Of a stretch of DNA of 64,000 nt, positions 53,665 through 63,148 are shown piece after piece. Position 1 is the first letter of the stretch. Every line of letters starts with the position of its first letter. The translations under genes and the position numbers were made by a program. Under the pieces are notes generated by a model. It worked only from the letters and a program-made list of their open reading frames with translations. It made no database searches and was not told the origin of the DNA. The DNA is from Burkholderia sp. PAMC 26561 (GTDB taxonomy: Bacteria > Pseudomonadota > Gammaproteobacteria > Burkholderiales > Burkholderiaceae), in assembly GCF_001557535.2 (NCBI RefSeq), contig NZ_CP014306.1, forward strand, positions 2,790,001-2,854,000, in the 5' to 3' direction.

Positions 53665-54558
53665 ATGAATTCGCAGTCGCGTAAAGATAACGCGCAACCC
53701 GCCGGGCGCCGAGCCCCTGCAGGCGCGTGCGATTCGCACATGCACGTGTACGACCGCCGCTTCCTCGCGGATGGCGCAAGCCAGGCGAACTTCCCGGATC
53801 GCGCGAGCGCTGCGGAGTATCTCGAGGTACAGCGGCAGACCGGCACGACCCGCACCGTAGTCGTAACGCCGCGCAATTATGGCTCCGACAACCGCGTCAC
53901 GCTGGATGCAATCCAGGCGCTTGGCCGCGAACGAACGCGCGGTGTCGGCGTGCTGACGCCCGAAGTGACGGACGCACAACTCGAACAACTTCACAATGGC
54001 GGCGTTCGGGGTATCCGTTTCACGCTTTACACCCCGGCCAATGCCGCCGTCCGCTTCGATATGGTCGAGCCACTCGCGCAACGCATCGCGGAACTCGGCT
54101 GGCACGTGCAACTGCACTGGACCGCTGCGCAGATCGTCGAGCACCGGGCGATGCTTGCACGCCTGCCATCGGCAATCGTGTTCGATCATCTCGCGCGTCT
54201 GCCATTACCCGACGGTGCTTCACATCCCGCGTTCAATATCGTGCGTGATCTGGCCGAATCGGGTCGCGTCTGGGTCAAGCTCTCCGGACCGTATCTCGAC
54301 TCTTGCGTGGGGCTCGCCGATGACTATGCCGATACTGCACCGGTCGCACGTGCATGGATTGGCGCGCTGCCCGATCGCGTCGTCTGGGGCAGCGACTGGC
54401 CGCACGTGACAGAGTCACACAAGCCCGATGACACGCGACTGCTCGATCTGCTCGATACATGGACCGAGGATACTGCGGTCAGCGACCGCATCCTGGTGGA
54501 CAACGCAGCCGCGCTGTATGACTTTCCGAATCAAGAGGATCCGGTATCAAAAGCCTGA
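53665..54558 (+). CDS. Amidohydrolase 2 family protein (LigI / galactarolactone isomerase-like)
   Basis: A 297-residue TIM-barrel hydrolase. Metal-site motif DSHMHVYD has His25 and His27; the C-terminal catalytic Asp is Asp244 in WGSDWPH. The NGGVRGIRF segment and overall order match the subgroup with 2-pyrone-4,6-dicarboxylate lactonase and D-galactarolactone isomerase, which open or isomerise lactones of carboxylic acids. ATG 53665 follows GGAG at the right distance; 53662 is also possible. A lactone-opening step upstream of the CoA-transferase and lyase would be sensible. Confidence 0.85.
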   Translation: MNSQSRKDNAQPAGRRAPAGACDSHMHVYDRRFLADGASQANFPDRASAAEYLEVQRQTGTTRTVVVTPRNYGSDNRVTLDAIQALGRERTRGVGVLTPEVTDAQLEQLHNGGVRGIRFTLYTPANAAVRFDMVEPLAQRIAELGWHVQLHWTAAQIVEHRAMLARLPSAIVFDHLARLPLPDGASHPAFNIVRDLAESGRVWVKLSGPYLDSCVGLADDYADTAPVARAWIGALPDRVVWGSDWPHVTESHKPDDTRLLDLLDTWTEDTAVSDRILVDNAAALYDFPNQEDPVSKA

Positions 54559-54618
54559 GTCTTCCATTTCCCAGCGCCCAAAGAACGCGCGACCTACAAA
54601 AAATCAAGAGATAAAACG

Positions 54619-55983
54619 ATGAAACCTGCTGCCGCAACACCCATCGAGCGCAAGACGCGTTTCACCGAAGCGACGGTCAGGCTTTTCGAACGGATCATCC
54701 CCGACCCGTTTGTCCTCGCGATCCTGATTACCGCCGCGGTCGCGGTATTGTCGGCGGCATTCGGGCCGCGTGCGTCGGCCTCGCACCTGATCGGGGGTTG
54801 GTACAAGGGCTTCTTCGACATCCTGACGTTCGCGTTCCAGATCACGCTGGTGCTCGTGACAGGACACGCGTTTGCGCACGCGCCGCTCGTTCAGCGCATG
54901 TTCAAGGCGCTGGTCTCGGTCGCGCGCACGCCGGTCCAGGCGGCGGCGCTTACGTTTTTGCTCGTCGCGGTCGCATCGTTCTGCAACTGGGGCCTGGGGC
55001 TCGTCATCAGCGCATTGCTGGCGCGCGAAGTCGCGAAGCGCATGCGTGTCGACTTTGCATGGATCGTTGCGGCGGGTTTTTCGGGCTGGGTCGTTTGGGC
55101 AACGGGCATGTCAGGCTCGATCGCGCTCGCGCAGTCCACGGCCGGCAGTTCGATGAACGTCGTGCAGAAGCTGACCGGACAAGTGCTGCCGTTGAGCAGC
55201 ACCGTGTTCACGCGCTTCAACCTCGTGCCGACGATCATCATGCTCGTCGCAATGCCATTTGTGTTTGCGTGGCTCAAGCCATCCGCCGAGGATTCGGTGG
55301 TGCTCGACATGACGAAGCATCCTGACGCGCCGAAGCGGGAGCGACCGGCCGGCCCGCTCAGCTTCGCGCGCTGGATCGAATATTCCTGGATCGGCAGCGC
55401 ATTCATCGGTGTGGCGGGCATCGCGTTTTTCGTGTTGGCGCGCATCGAGAACCTGCCGTTTTCAGGCGTGAATGGCGTGATCTTCGTCATGTTCATAGGC
55501 GGCGTGATCCTGCATGGGTATCCGCTCGCGTACGCCGATGCTGTCAAGAACGCTGCAAAGCAGACTGGCTCCATGATGCTCCAGTACCCGCTTTACGGCG
55601 GGATCATGGGAATGATGGACGCGACCGGATTGCCCGATGTAATTTCGCATTTCTTCATCGCGATTTCGAATGCACACACGCTGCCGTTCTGGAGCTACGT
55701 GTGCTCGTTGATCGTCACGTTCTTCATTCCAAGCGGCGGCGGTCACTGGGCTGTGCAAGGACCGTTCGTCGTGCCTGCAGCCATCGCGCTGCATGCGTCG
55801 GTGCCGGCAACAACAATGGCCGTCGCCATGGGCGAACAAGTGTCGAACATGTTGCAGCCATTCTGGGCTGCGCCGGTGGTCGCGATGGCCGGCATCGGCG
55901 TGCAGCGTGTGCTCGGCTATACCGCGGTGACGTTTGTGGTGGGCGCACTGGTGTACGGCGCTGCGTTACTGCTGCTGGTGTAG
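54619..55983 (+). CDS. Short-chain fatty acid transporter (AtoE family)
   Basis: A 454-residue membrane carrier with about 12 helices. RLFERIIPDPFVLAILIT at the start, NWGLGLVISALLAREVA, and FFIPSGGGHWAVQGPFVVPAA are diagnostic for AtoE/YfcC-like short-chain carboxylate carriers. It is co-directional with the neighbours and probably imports the substrate or an intermediate of module 3. Confidence 0.93.
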   Translation: MKPAAATPIERKTRFTEATVRLFERIIPDPFVLAILITAAVAVLSAAFGPRASASHLIGGWYKGFFDILTFAFQITLVLVTGHAFAHAPLVQRMFKALVSVARTPVQAAALTFLLVAVASFCNWGLGLVISALLAREVAKRMRVDFAWIVAAGFSGWVVWATGMSGSIALAQSTAGSSMNVVQKLTGQVLPLSSTVFTRFNLVPTIIMLVAMPFVFAWLKPSAEDSVVLDMTKHPDAPKRERPAGPLSFARWIEYSWIGSAFIGVAGIAFFVLARIENLPFSGVNGVIFVMFIGGVILHGYPLAYADAVKNAAKQTGSMMLQYPLYGGIMGMMDATGLPDVISHFFIAISNAHTLPFWSYVCSLIVTFFIPSGGGHWAVQGPFVVPAAIALHASVPATTMAVAMGEQVSNMLQPFWAAPVVAMAGIGVQRVLGYTAVTFVVGALVYGAALLLLV

Positions 55984-56029
55984 TGCAACACCGCACTGTG
56001 CGGTCATAACAAATAACAGGAGACGATGC

Positions 56030-57490
56030 ATGCATCGCCGTCATTTCATCAAATCGCTTGGCGCGCTTGCGGTCAGCGGCACCGCGCTGCAATCGTCGTT
56101 TGCCGCTGGTGCGCCGGCCGCCACCTCGATTGCAGAGCAGCTCGCTGCTTACACGGCAGCACTGCGCTACGAGGACCTCGATGAACAGACCATCGAAGCT
56201 GTCAGGACACACCTCGCCGACGCGCTCGGATGCGGCGTTGCGGCGCTAGGCGAAGGGCCGGTGACAATCGCGCGCAAGGTCGCCCTCGCCGGTGCGGGCG
56301 ATGCTGCGGGGTCGACTGTACTCGGCACGTCGCGTCGCACCTCGCCGGATCTTGCGACCTTCGCCAACGGAGCCGCGATTCGCTACTACGACCTGAACGA
56401 TGTCTATGCGGGCAAGGAGATCGGCCATCCGAGCGACAACGTGTCGGCCTGTCTCGCTCAGGCAGAGGCGGAACACGCAAATGGACGCGACCTGATCCTC
56501 GCGATCGTAATAGCGTACGAAATCGATTGCCGCTTGATGGACGCGGCATCGCTCAGTTCGCGCGGCTGGGACCATCCGATCTACAGCCTGCCCGCCGCGG
56601 CGCTCGGGGTAGGCAAGCTGATGAAGCTTTCGGCAGCGCAGCTCGCGCAGGCAGTCAGCCTTGCAATCAACGGCCATCTCGCGCTGAACCAGACGCGGGT
56701 GCAGACCATGTCGAACTGGAAGGGGCTCGCCGATGCCGACGCCGCGCGCAACGGCGTATTCTCCGCCGCACTGGCGCGGGAAGGCCTGACTGGACCCGCT
56801 CCCATCTTCGAGGGCGATGCCGGATTCTTCAAGCAGGTGTCCGGGCCGTTCACCATCGACACGAGTACTTTTGGCGGCAGGGGCCGCCCTTTTCGCATCA
56901 ACGATTGCTCGGTCAAGTTCTACCCGTCACAGGCGCTCACGCAGACAGCCATTGCGGCAGGCATAGACGTGGCGAAGCAGGTCGGGAATCTGTCGCGTGT
57001 GACGAATGTCGAGATCCGGACCTCCCATGAAGGTTACTTCTCAGCGGGTATGGACCCTCAAAAATGGACGCCCGACACCAGCGAGACCGCCGATCACAGT
57101 CTCCCGTACGTGACTGCAAGAGCCATGTTCGATGGCGACATCAGCCACGCGAGCTTTAGCGACAAAGCGCTGCACGATCCGGCTATCCGCGCGTTCATGC
57201 AGAAGATCAAGGTCGTGGAAGATCCGGTTCTGACGAAGCTGTACCCGAAGTACTACGCGACGATCGTGACAGCGACTTGCGACGATGGACGCACTTTCAC
57301 GCGACGCGTCGATGATATTCCCGGCTTCGCCACGCGACCGATGCAGCGGCACGACTTTGAATTGAAGTTTCGCAAAAACGTGGCATCGCGGATTGGCGAC
57401 GCGCGCACTCAAGAGGCACTGCAAATGTTCTGGACCCTTGAGAAGCAGGGGAATATCTCGCAATTGTTCACGCCGTTTGCGGTGCTTTAA
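56030..57490 (+). CDS. MmgE/PrpD family protein with Tat signal
   Basis: A 486-residue protein of the 2-methylcitrate dehydratase / cis-aconitate decarboxylase / IDS-epimerase superfamily. The N-terminus is a twin-arginine signal: RRHFIK, then a hydrophobic stretch to about residue 25 (SSFAAGA). The helical N-terminal domain carries HLADALGCGVAAL and WDHPIYSLPAAALGVGKLM, and the second domain FYPSQALTQTAI. AGGAG lies seven bases before ATG 56030, which fixes the start. The enzymes are cofactor-free, so they could work in the periplasm, yet known PrpD proteins are cytoplasmic; this makes the signal peptide notable. It is the last gene of module 3. Confidence 0.88.
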   Translation: MHRRHFIKSLGALAVSGTALQSSFAAGAPAATSIAEQLAAYTAALRYEDLDEQTIEAVRTHLADALGCGVAALGEGPVTIARKVALAGAGDAAGSTVLGTSRRTSPDLATFANGAAIRYYDLNDVYAGKEIGHPSDNVSACLAQAEAEHANGRDLILAIVIAYEIDCRLMDAASLSSRGWDHPIYSLPAAALGVGKLMKLSAAQLAQAVSLAINGHLALNQTRVQTMSNWKGLADADAARNGVFSAALAREGLTGPAPIFEGDAGFFKQVSGPFTIDTSTFGGRGRPFRINDCSVKFYPSQALTQTAIAAGIDVAKQVGNLSRVTNVEIRTSHEGYFSAGMDPQKWTPDTSETADHSLPYVTARAMFDGDISHASFSDKALHDPAIRAFMQKIKVVEDPVLTKLYPKYYATIVTATCDDGRTFTRRVDDIPGFATRPMQRHDFELKFRKNVASRIGDARTQEALQMFWTLEKQGNISQLFTPFAVL

Positions 57491-57702
57491 ATCCATGAAC
57501 GACCTTCAGGCGCGCGCGACACTGGCGCGACCTGGCCGCAACAGCATGCGCCGAAAGACAGCATTGGTTTGGGCGTCGCTCCCTCGTACCGGACGCATGG
57601 TTGAGCAGAACCGGCGGCACGGCGAGGAAGGCCGACGACGCAATTCAGACGCTCGCGGTCACCAAACTCGCCTGAAGAGACTTCAAGCCTTCCGCGATGT
57701 CC

Positions 57703-58659
57703 TTAAGGCTTCGAGTAGATGTCGCTGATGTTGGCGAACGACTGGGTTTCGCGGCGGAAGGTGAGCCGCTCGGTAGCACGTCTGCGTGCAATCAATCTCG
57801 CCGTGTCCGCGCGCCGGCTCGCAGTCACGCTGACACCTGCTGCAGGCGCGATGATCGCGGGTTCGCCGGCAGGCGTACCGGTTTGTGCCACCGCGCGCAG
57901 CAGCATGTCGCGCGCTTCCGAATCCGAGACGTCGCTGGCCAAAGCATCGCCCGCGGCTCGAAGCACGCACGGTGTATCGCCGGCTTTTTCGCATGCGCGT
58001 GCAAGACCCATCGCCGCGTCCCGCGCAAGTTCGCGCTGGATCAACTCGTTCGTGATCTGACGGACGTCGCCGCGTTTGCTTTCACTCGCTGGCAGCATCG
58101 AAAGGCGCGTGCGGGCGTCGCGCAATTCGCCACGCACCATGGAGAGCCTGGCGGCATCGACGGTGCCTGCCAGATCGAGCGACGCGGCCTTGGTGCTGAA
58201 AGGCGCGTCGATAAGCCGGTCGGGCGCAAGGTGCGGAATGCTGTCCTGCGCGACAGCTTCTGTCAGTTCCGAGTCGCCACGCCCGGGAGTCGGGCCGAAG
58301 GCAAGGTACAAACCGCCGGCCAGCAGCGCGACGAGGGCCGCGCCAATCCCCGCGCGCCTGAGTGCACGGCCGGACCCGCTTCCCGTCGCGACCGGTGCGC
58401 CTTCCTCATACAGTTCAGGCTCTTCGACGCTTGGGTAGGCCGAGTCCATCGAGGCGCGCTTTTGCGCGAAGCGGTCAGGGAGGGTGGCTTCATCGGCGGC
58501 GCTCAGGACGGCTGTTCCTGCGGCGGCCGTGTCGGACAAATGCGGCTCGATTGTCGCGCCGCTTGCGGACACGCCGTTGCAGCGCGTGCAGGCGGTATCG
58601 GACGAGGGCAGCGGATTACCGCACGTCAGGCAGTAGTCGGAAGGGTCTGTGTTGGGCAC
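57703..58659 (-). CDS. Zinc-ribbon membrane protein of unknown function
   Basis: A 318-residue protein. A zinc ribbon at the N-terminus has Cys10, Cys13, Cys24 and Cys27 (YCLTC, ACTRC), then a low-complexity acidic linker, one membrane helix (residues about 105-125) and a helical, Ala/Arg-rich C-terminal part. The topology suggests a cytoplasmic ribbon and a periplasmic tail. I do not recognise a functional family. It is not obviously linked to the neighbouring glycosyltransferase gene upstream (224 bases). Confidence 0.7.
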   Translation of the reverse strand: MPNTDPSDYCLTCGNPLPSSDTACTRCNGVSASGATIEPHLSDTAAAGTAVLSAADEATLPDRFAQKRASMDSAYPSVEEPELYEEGAPVATGSGSGRALRRAGIGAALVALLAGGLYLAFGPTPGRGDSELTEAVAQDSIPHLAPDRLIDAPFSTKAASLDLAGTVDAARLSMVRGELRDARTRLSMLPASESKRGDVRQITNELIQRELARDAAMGLARACEKAGDTPCVLRAAGDALASDVSDSEARDMLLRAVAQTGTPAGEPAIIAPAAGVSVTASRRADTARLIARRRATERLTFRRETQSFANISDIYSKP

Positions 58660-58883
58660 GGTCGGGTCGCATCAGAAGACAAAAGCAAATCGCTCGAAAC
58701 AGATAGTAACGGTTTGCGGCGGACGGCGAACGTTCGCCTGAAGCAGGATCAATGCCGAGTGTGCTCAGGCGCACACATCGCTCGCAGGCGGGCGTCCCGT
58801 CGGAAGGGCCACGCAAGGACCGGCAGCCTCATGTAGGAATCGACCGGACTTTTGAAATTTCGTCGCGTCGATCGTAAGACAAA

Positions 58884-59879
58884 TTATCGAAGCGTCTCGA
58901 CCTCCAGTTGCGCGACGCTCGCCCGCGACTCGTGCCTTTCCACCTCCTCCACACGATGCACCCCAAGCGTCTGCCGGCGCACGATCCTGTCGAATCCAGC
59001 GAGCACGCGGGCGCAGGTCAGCGTATGACGCCACCATTTGTTCTTCAGGAATGCGCTCGGCACCCATTGCCACGGCAGCACCACTTCGACATTACCCCAG
59101 GCCGGCCGCCATTTTTCCGACACATTCCTGCGCCGGAACACACTCACAGACGGAATGCCGAGATTCGACGCAAGATGCCCGATGCCGGAATCGTTGCCGA
59201 TAAACCAGCCTGACTCATACACGTAGCCCGCGAGCTCGCTCAGGTCGTGGATCCTGGGCGCGGCGATACCTTGCTGGCGCAGGTCCCGCCAGCGTTCCCG
59301 TTCGTGAGGCGCCAGGATGAACACGACTTCCAGACCGCGTGCTTTCAGTTGCGATGCGACTTTCATGAATCGGGCCGGCAACCAGCGCTTGTCGCCGGTG
59401 CTGGCTTCCGGATGGATGATGACGCGGTTTGCATGGCGCCTGTGCACGAGCCCCTTGAGCGCTGTCATGCCGTTGTGCGATGTCGCGCCGCTGATGCCGA
59501 GCTCGTCGCGGCAGTAATGCATGAATCGCTCGGCCATGGAGCCTTGCCTGTTTCCATACTCCACGTCGTGCAGCGTAATCACGCGATCATGCATGTCGGC
59601 AAGCGTTGGCAGCGGCTGCTCGGGCTGCATCTGAAATACGGCTTCGAACTGGGCGAATGTTTCCTTGATCTTGCTGACGTGCGGCAGCGGCAAGATCCGC
59701 GCATCCGGAAACCACGCGCGCAGTGCATGGGCTGGCGCGCCGAACACAGTTACGTCGATGCCATTCCTGATCAGGTTCTGCACGATCACCATGCAGACGA
59801 GCGAATCGCCGATCGCGTTCGACATGGAGAATGCCACGCGCCGAAAGGGCAGAAGGCCACGTAACGGCGTTAAAGCCAT
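58884..59879 (-). CDS. Glycosyltransferase family 9 (heptosyltransferase-like)
   Basis: A 331-residue GT-B protein. The N-terminal Rossmann half begins with RVAFSMSNAIGDSLVCMVIVQNL, and the nucleotide-sugar half has VIIHPEASTGDKRW, then FIGNDSGIGHLASNLGIPSVSVF, the GT9 signature with its DSG. This family transfers heptoses or other sugars to LPS core or surface glycans. No other LPS gene is adjacent, so the acceptor is unknown. Confidence 0.85.
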   Translation of the reverse strand: MALTPLRGLLPFRRVAFSMSNAIGDSLVCMVIVQNLIRNGIDVTVFGAPAHALRAWFPDARILPLPHVSKIKETFAQFEAVFQMQPEQPLPTLADMHDRVITLHDVEYGNRQGSMAERFMHYCRDELGISGATSHNGMTALKGLVHRRHANRVIIHPEASTGDKRWLPARFMKVASQLKARGLEVVFILAPHERERWRDLRQQGIAAPRIHDLSELAGYVYESGWFIGNDSGIGHLASNLGIPSVSVFRRRNVSEKWRPAWGNVEVVLPWQWVPSAFLKNKWWRHTLTCARVLAGFDRIVRRQTLGVHRVEEVERHESRASVAQLEVETLR

Positions 59880-60302
59880 CGGGTTTCGCTTGTAAGAGTG
59901 TTCACGCTGCCTGAATGCCTGGATGCAAGGTTGAGCTGAGAGGGCGGTTCGATTGCACGCATTGAACGCGTTTTGATCCCGGCCGGACCAACATGATAAG
60001 CGCCATTGAGAAATTGCTCACGGGTGAGCGCCGGACCAATGCCAAAAGCCAGCAAATCAACCAATATTGTTCGATGAAAATCACGACTTTCGCGAGTCAC
60101 TCACACTACTCGGGTTGGTGGCAACGCTGAAACCGGAGCCGGTTCGCGGTGAAGGATATGCATCAGGGCTTTCGGGTTGTAAGACGTGTATCGGTGAACA
60201 CCCTTAAGCCTGCAGCCATCTGTGCAAACGAACGCGCTTAACAGGTAGCATGTGACGGCTAGCTGACAAAAAATTACCTGGCATACAGGAGGAGACAAAA
60301 GC
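59880..60302 (+). other. 423-base region before the MFS gene
   Basis: The divergent interval holds a short hairpin GCTCAC-GG-GTGAGC (60016-60029) and an unsupported 45-codon frame (59993-60130). The strong AGGAGG site before ATG 60303 is the only firm signal. Confidence 0.4.
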
Positions 60303-61595
60303 ATGCGCAAGATGCGTTGGATGGTTGTATTTCTTTGCTTCCTTGCTATCGCGATCAACTACATCGATCGTGCAAATCTGGCGGTCGCAGCGCCGCAGAT
60401 AGAGAAGGCCCTCAATATTGGTCCCGCGCAAATGGGGCTCGTGCTGAGCGGATTTTTCTGGACCTACGCTTTCATGCAGATGCCGTTCGGCTGGTTCGTC
60501 GACAAGATCGGCGGACGTATTGCTTTGCCGCTCGCAGTGGGATGGTGGTCCGTATTCACCGCACTGACCGCGGCGGCCACGAGCGTAGCGGGCATGTTCG
60601 GCTGCCGGCTGATGCTCGGCGTGGGCGAGGCGGGCGCTTATCCGGCGTGCGTGAAACTCGTCGCGCAATGGTTCAAGCCCGCGCAGCGCGCGTTTGCAAC
60701 CAGCATCTTCGATAGCGGTTCGCGTGTCGGCTCGGCGCTCTCCATTCCGGTGGTGGCGCTGATCATCAGCAGCTTCGGCTGGGAAGCGTCGTTCATCGCA
60801 ACAGGCGCGCTCGGAATCGTGTGGGTGCTGGGCTGGTTCGTCCTCTATCGCAATCCCTCGCGCGGTGACCTGACAGGCGAAGAAGGCGCGGAACCCGTGG
60901 TTCAACCAAAAGCAACGGGCAAGAAGATCACCTGGTTGTCGCTCTTCAGGCATCGGACACTGTGGGGCATGATGCTCGGCTTCTTCTGCCTGAACTTCGT
61001 GATCTACTTCTTCATCACATGGTTCCCGAGTTATCTCGTTCAGACACGCGGGTTCTCGTTGAAGTCGCTTGGCACGCTCGGCATGATTCCCGCGCTGATA
61101 TCGATCCCGGGCGGCTGGCTCGGCGGCATTGTCTCCGATGGCCTGTACAAGCGCGGCTGGAGCCTCACCAAGGCGCGCAAGACCTGCATGGTCGGCGGCA
61201 TGTTGTTGTCGTCGGTGATCACGGTGTCCGCGTTCACCACGAGCACGGCATTGATGCTAGCATCGTTCGGCATCGCTTATGGAAGCCTGGCGTTTGCAGC
61301 GGCAAGCATCTGGTCGCTGCCCGGCGATGTCGCGCCAACGCCGGATCATGTCGCATCGATTGGCGGCATACAGAACTTTGCCTCGAATCTCGCGGGCATC
61401 GTCATTACCACCTTCACCGGTTTCATGGTGCAGCTCACCAAGGGCTCGTTCACTGTGCCGCTTGTCGTTGCTGGCGGTTTCTGCGTGCTTGGCGCGTTCA
61501 GTTATCTGGTGATCGTGGGGAAGGTCGAGCCGTTGCATTTACCCGATGACCCGCCGCAGGATCTCGCAGCCACGCAAGGTGCCGGCGGCCACTGA
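60303..61595 (+). CDS. MFS transporter, ACS family (sugar-acid carrier type)
   Basis: A 430-residue, 12-helix anion:cation symporter with AINYIDRANLAVAAPQIEKAL at helix 1 and GWFVDKIGGR as motif A, close to D-galactonate, glucarate and hexuronate carriers. GGAGGAG lies immediately upstream. Its nearness to a LacI regulator and an IlvD/Edd dehydratase supports a sugar-acid substrate. Confidence 0.9.
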   Translation: MRKMRWMVVFLCFLAIAINYIDRANLAVAAPQIEKALNIGPAQMGLVLSGFFWTYAFMQMPFGWFVDKIGGRIALPLAVGWWSVFTALTAAATSVAGMFGCRLMLGVGEAGAYPACVKLVAQWFKPAQRAFATSIFDSGSRVGSALSIPVVALIISSFGWEASFIATGALGIVWVLGWFVLYRNPSRGDLTGEEGAEPVVQPKATGKKITWLSLFRHRTLWGMMLGFFCLNFVIYFFITWFPSYLVQTRGFSLKSLGTLGMIPALISIPGGWLGGIVSDGLYKRGWSLTKARKTCMVGGMLLSSVITVSAFTTSTALMLASFGIAYGSLAFAAASIWSLPGDVAPTPDHVASIGGIQNFASNLAGIVITTFTGFMVQLTKGSFTVPLVVAGGFCVLGAFSYLVIVGKVEPLHLPDDPPQDLAATQGAGGH

Positions 61596-61763
61596 AACGC
61601 TCATTTCTATCCCGATATAAAAATCTTCGCGCCGCCGGAAATTTCGTTATATACTTCGTCCCCGATTGATTGAAACGGTTGTGGCGCAAGGCTGGCAGAG
61701 GTGTCGTTCAACTCTTCGGCATGTCGTTTTCCGATTCGAATCAAGCGGTAAGCAGCACAAAAT

Positions 61764-61840
61764 GGAGTGGTAGTTCAGTTGGTTAGAATACCGGCCTGTC
61801 ACGCCGGGGGTCGCGGGTTCGAGTCCCGTCCGCTCCGCCA
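61764..61840 (+). tRNA. tRNA-Asp (anticodon GTC)
   Basis: A 77-base tRNA. Acceptor GGAGTGG pairs with CCGCTCC (one G-T pair), the discriminator is G, and CCA is encoded at 61838-61840. The anticodon GTC is at 61798-61800 in the loop CTGTCAC, and the T arm is GGTTCGAGTCC. It is in the same direction as the MFS gene upstream. Confidence 0.96.
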
Positions 61841-61876
61841 ATATCGTGGTTCACGCAGCATCAAAGCAAACTTCAT

Positions 61877-61900
61877 AGCCCGCACGCAGCGGGCTTTTTG
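61877..61900 (+). terminator. terminator after tRNA-Asp
   Basis: AGCCCGC (61877-61883) pairs with GCGGGCT (61889-61895), then a T run to 61899. Confidence 0.85.
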
Positions 61901-62003
61901 CTTTTCAGTTTTCCCATGGGTCGGCAACTTAGTGGACGCATCGCGATTTGCAGCGAATCGTCATCCAGTATCATTAACGAACCCCGTTAATGACTTAAGC
62001 ACG

Positions 62004-63104
62004 ATGCCCGACGACCACACGCCTCCGACTTCCGCGCCGCCTCGCATGGCCGATGTAGCGCGCATTGCCGGGGTCTCCAAGATGACCGTATCGCGCGTGC
62101 TCGCCGGCAGGCCGGTGGCCGCCGCCACCCGCGAACGCGTGCTCAACGTGGTCAACGAACTGGGGTATGTGGCGGACGCGGCGGCGGGTGCCTTGTCGTC
62201 AGGGAAATCATCGTTTGTAGCGGTGCTCGTGCCGTCGCTGTCGAGTTCGAATTTTTCCGATACCGTGCGTGGCATCAACGACGTGATCGAACCGGCCGGC
62301 ATGCAATTGCTGCTGGCCAACACCGACTACGAATTGCCGCGCGAGGAAGAGCTCGTGCGCGCCATGCTGCGTTATCAGCCGCGCTGCATCGTGCTGACGG
62401 GCAGCCATCACACCGAAGAGACGCATTCGCTGCTTGCCCGGGCGCGCATTCCGGTGATCGAAACATGGGACATGCCGGTCGATCCTATCGACCGGGTCGT
62501 GGGCTTCTCGAATGTCGATGCATCGCGCGCGATGGTGCGCCATCTCTACGAACGCGGCTATAAGCGCATCGCGTTCGTGAGCAGCGCGTCGAAGCTGGAT
62601 AGCCGCGGTATCGATCGGCGTCGCGGGTATCTGAAGGAGGTGAGGGCGGCCGGTTGCGAACCGCGCGACATCACCAAAAGCGCATGGACGACGACCATGG
62701 CGCACGGCGTTGCAATGGCGCATGGTGCGGCCGCGTTGCAGCAGTTGCTCGAACGCTGGCCCGACACCGACGCCGTCATGTGCGCAAGCGACATCCACGC
62801 GTTTGGAGCGGTGATGGCGTGTCATCGGCTGGGGTTGGCGGTCCCGGGGGATATCGCGATTGCGGGCTTCGGGGACTTCGAGGTTTCGCGGCATTGCTAT
62901 CCGACCATCACGACCGTTTCAGTCGATGCCTATGGGATTGGCCGCGCCACCGGCGAGTCCTTGCTCACGGCACTGGACGAAGTGGAAGGCGATGAAAAGC
63001 TCGACAAGACGCGCGGCGTGAAAACGACCGCTGCGACCAGGCGCAAGCCGTCTCCACCCGTCATCGAAATTCACTACGAAGTCGTGCCGCGCGAGAGCAC
63101 CTAG
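62004..63104 (+). CDS. LacI family transcriptional regulator (GntR-gluconate type)
   Basis: A 366-residue repressor from ATG 62004; the frame is open through the tRNA but cannot be coding there. The helix-turn-helix and hinge (MADVARIAGVSKMTVSRVLA, residues about 14-33) precede the periplasmic-binding-protein-like sugar domain, with FSNVDASRAMVRHL and IAGFGDFEVSRH. It resembles gluconate and other sugar-acid repressors. The gene is convergent with the dehydratase and downstream of the MFS carrier; both are plausible targets. Confidence 0.9.
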   Translation: MPDDHTPPTSAPPRMADVARIAGVSKMTVSRVLAGRPVAAATRERVLNVVNELGYVADAAAGALSSGKSSFVAVLVPSLSSSNFSDTVRGINDVIEPAGMQLLLANTDYELPREEELVRAMLRYQPRCIVLTGSHHTEETHSLLARARIPVIETWDMPVDPIDRVVGFSNVDASRAMVRHLYERGYKRIAFVSSASKLDSRGIDRRRGYLKEVRAAGCEPRDITKSAWTTTMAHGVAMAHGAAALQQLLERWPDTDAVMCASDIHAFGAVMACHRLGLAVPGDIAIAGFGDFEVSRHCYPTITTVSVDAYGIGRATGESLLTALDEVEGDEKLDKTRGVKTTAATRRKPSPPVIEIHYEVVPREST

Positions 63105-63148
63105 TGCTCCCGCGTGGCATGCACGAAGCTGGGCGCTTAGTGGTTGTC

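Noticed and set aside
59993..60130. 45-codon frame before the MFS gene
   Set aside because: No ribosome site, and the sequence contains a palindrome; no support for translation.
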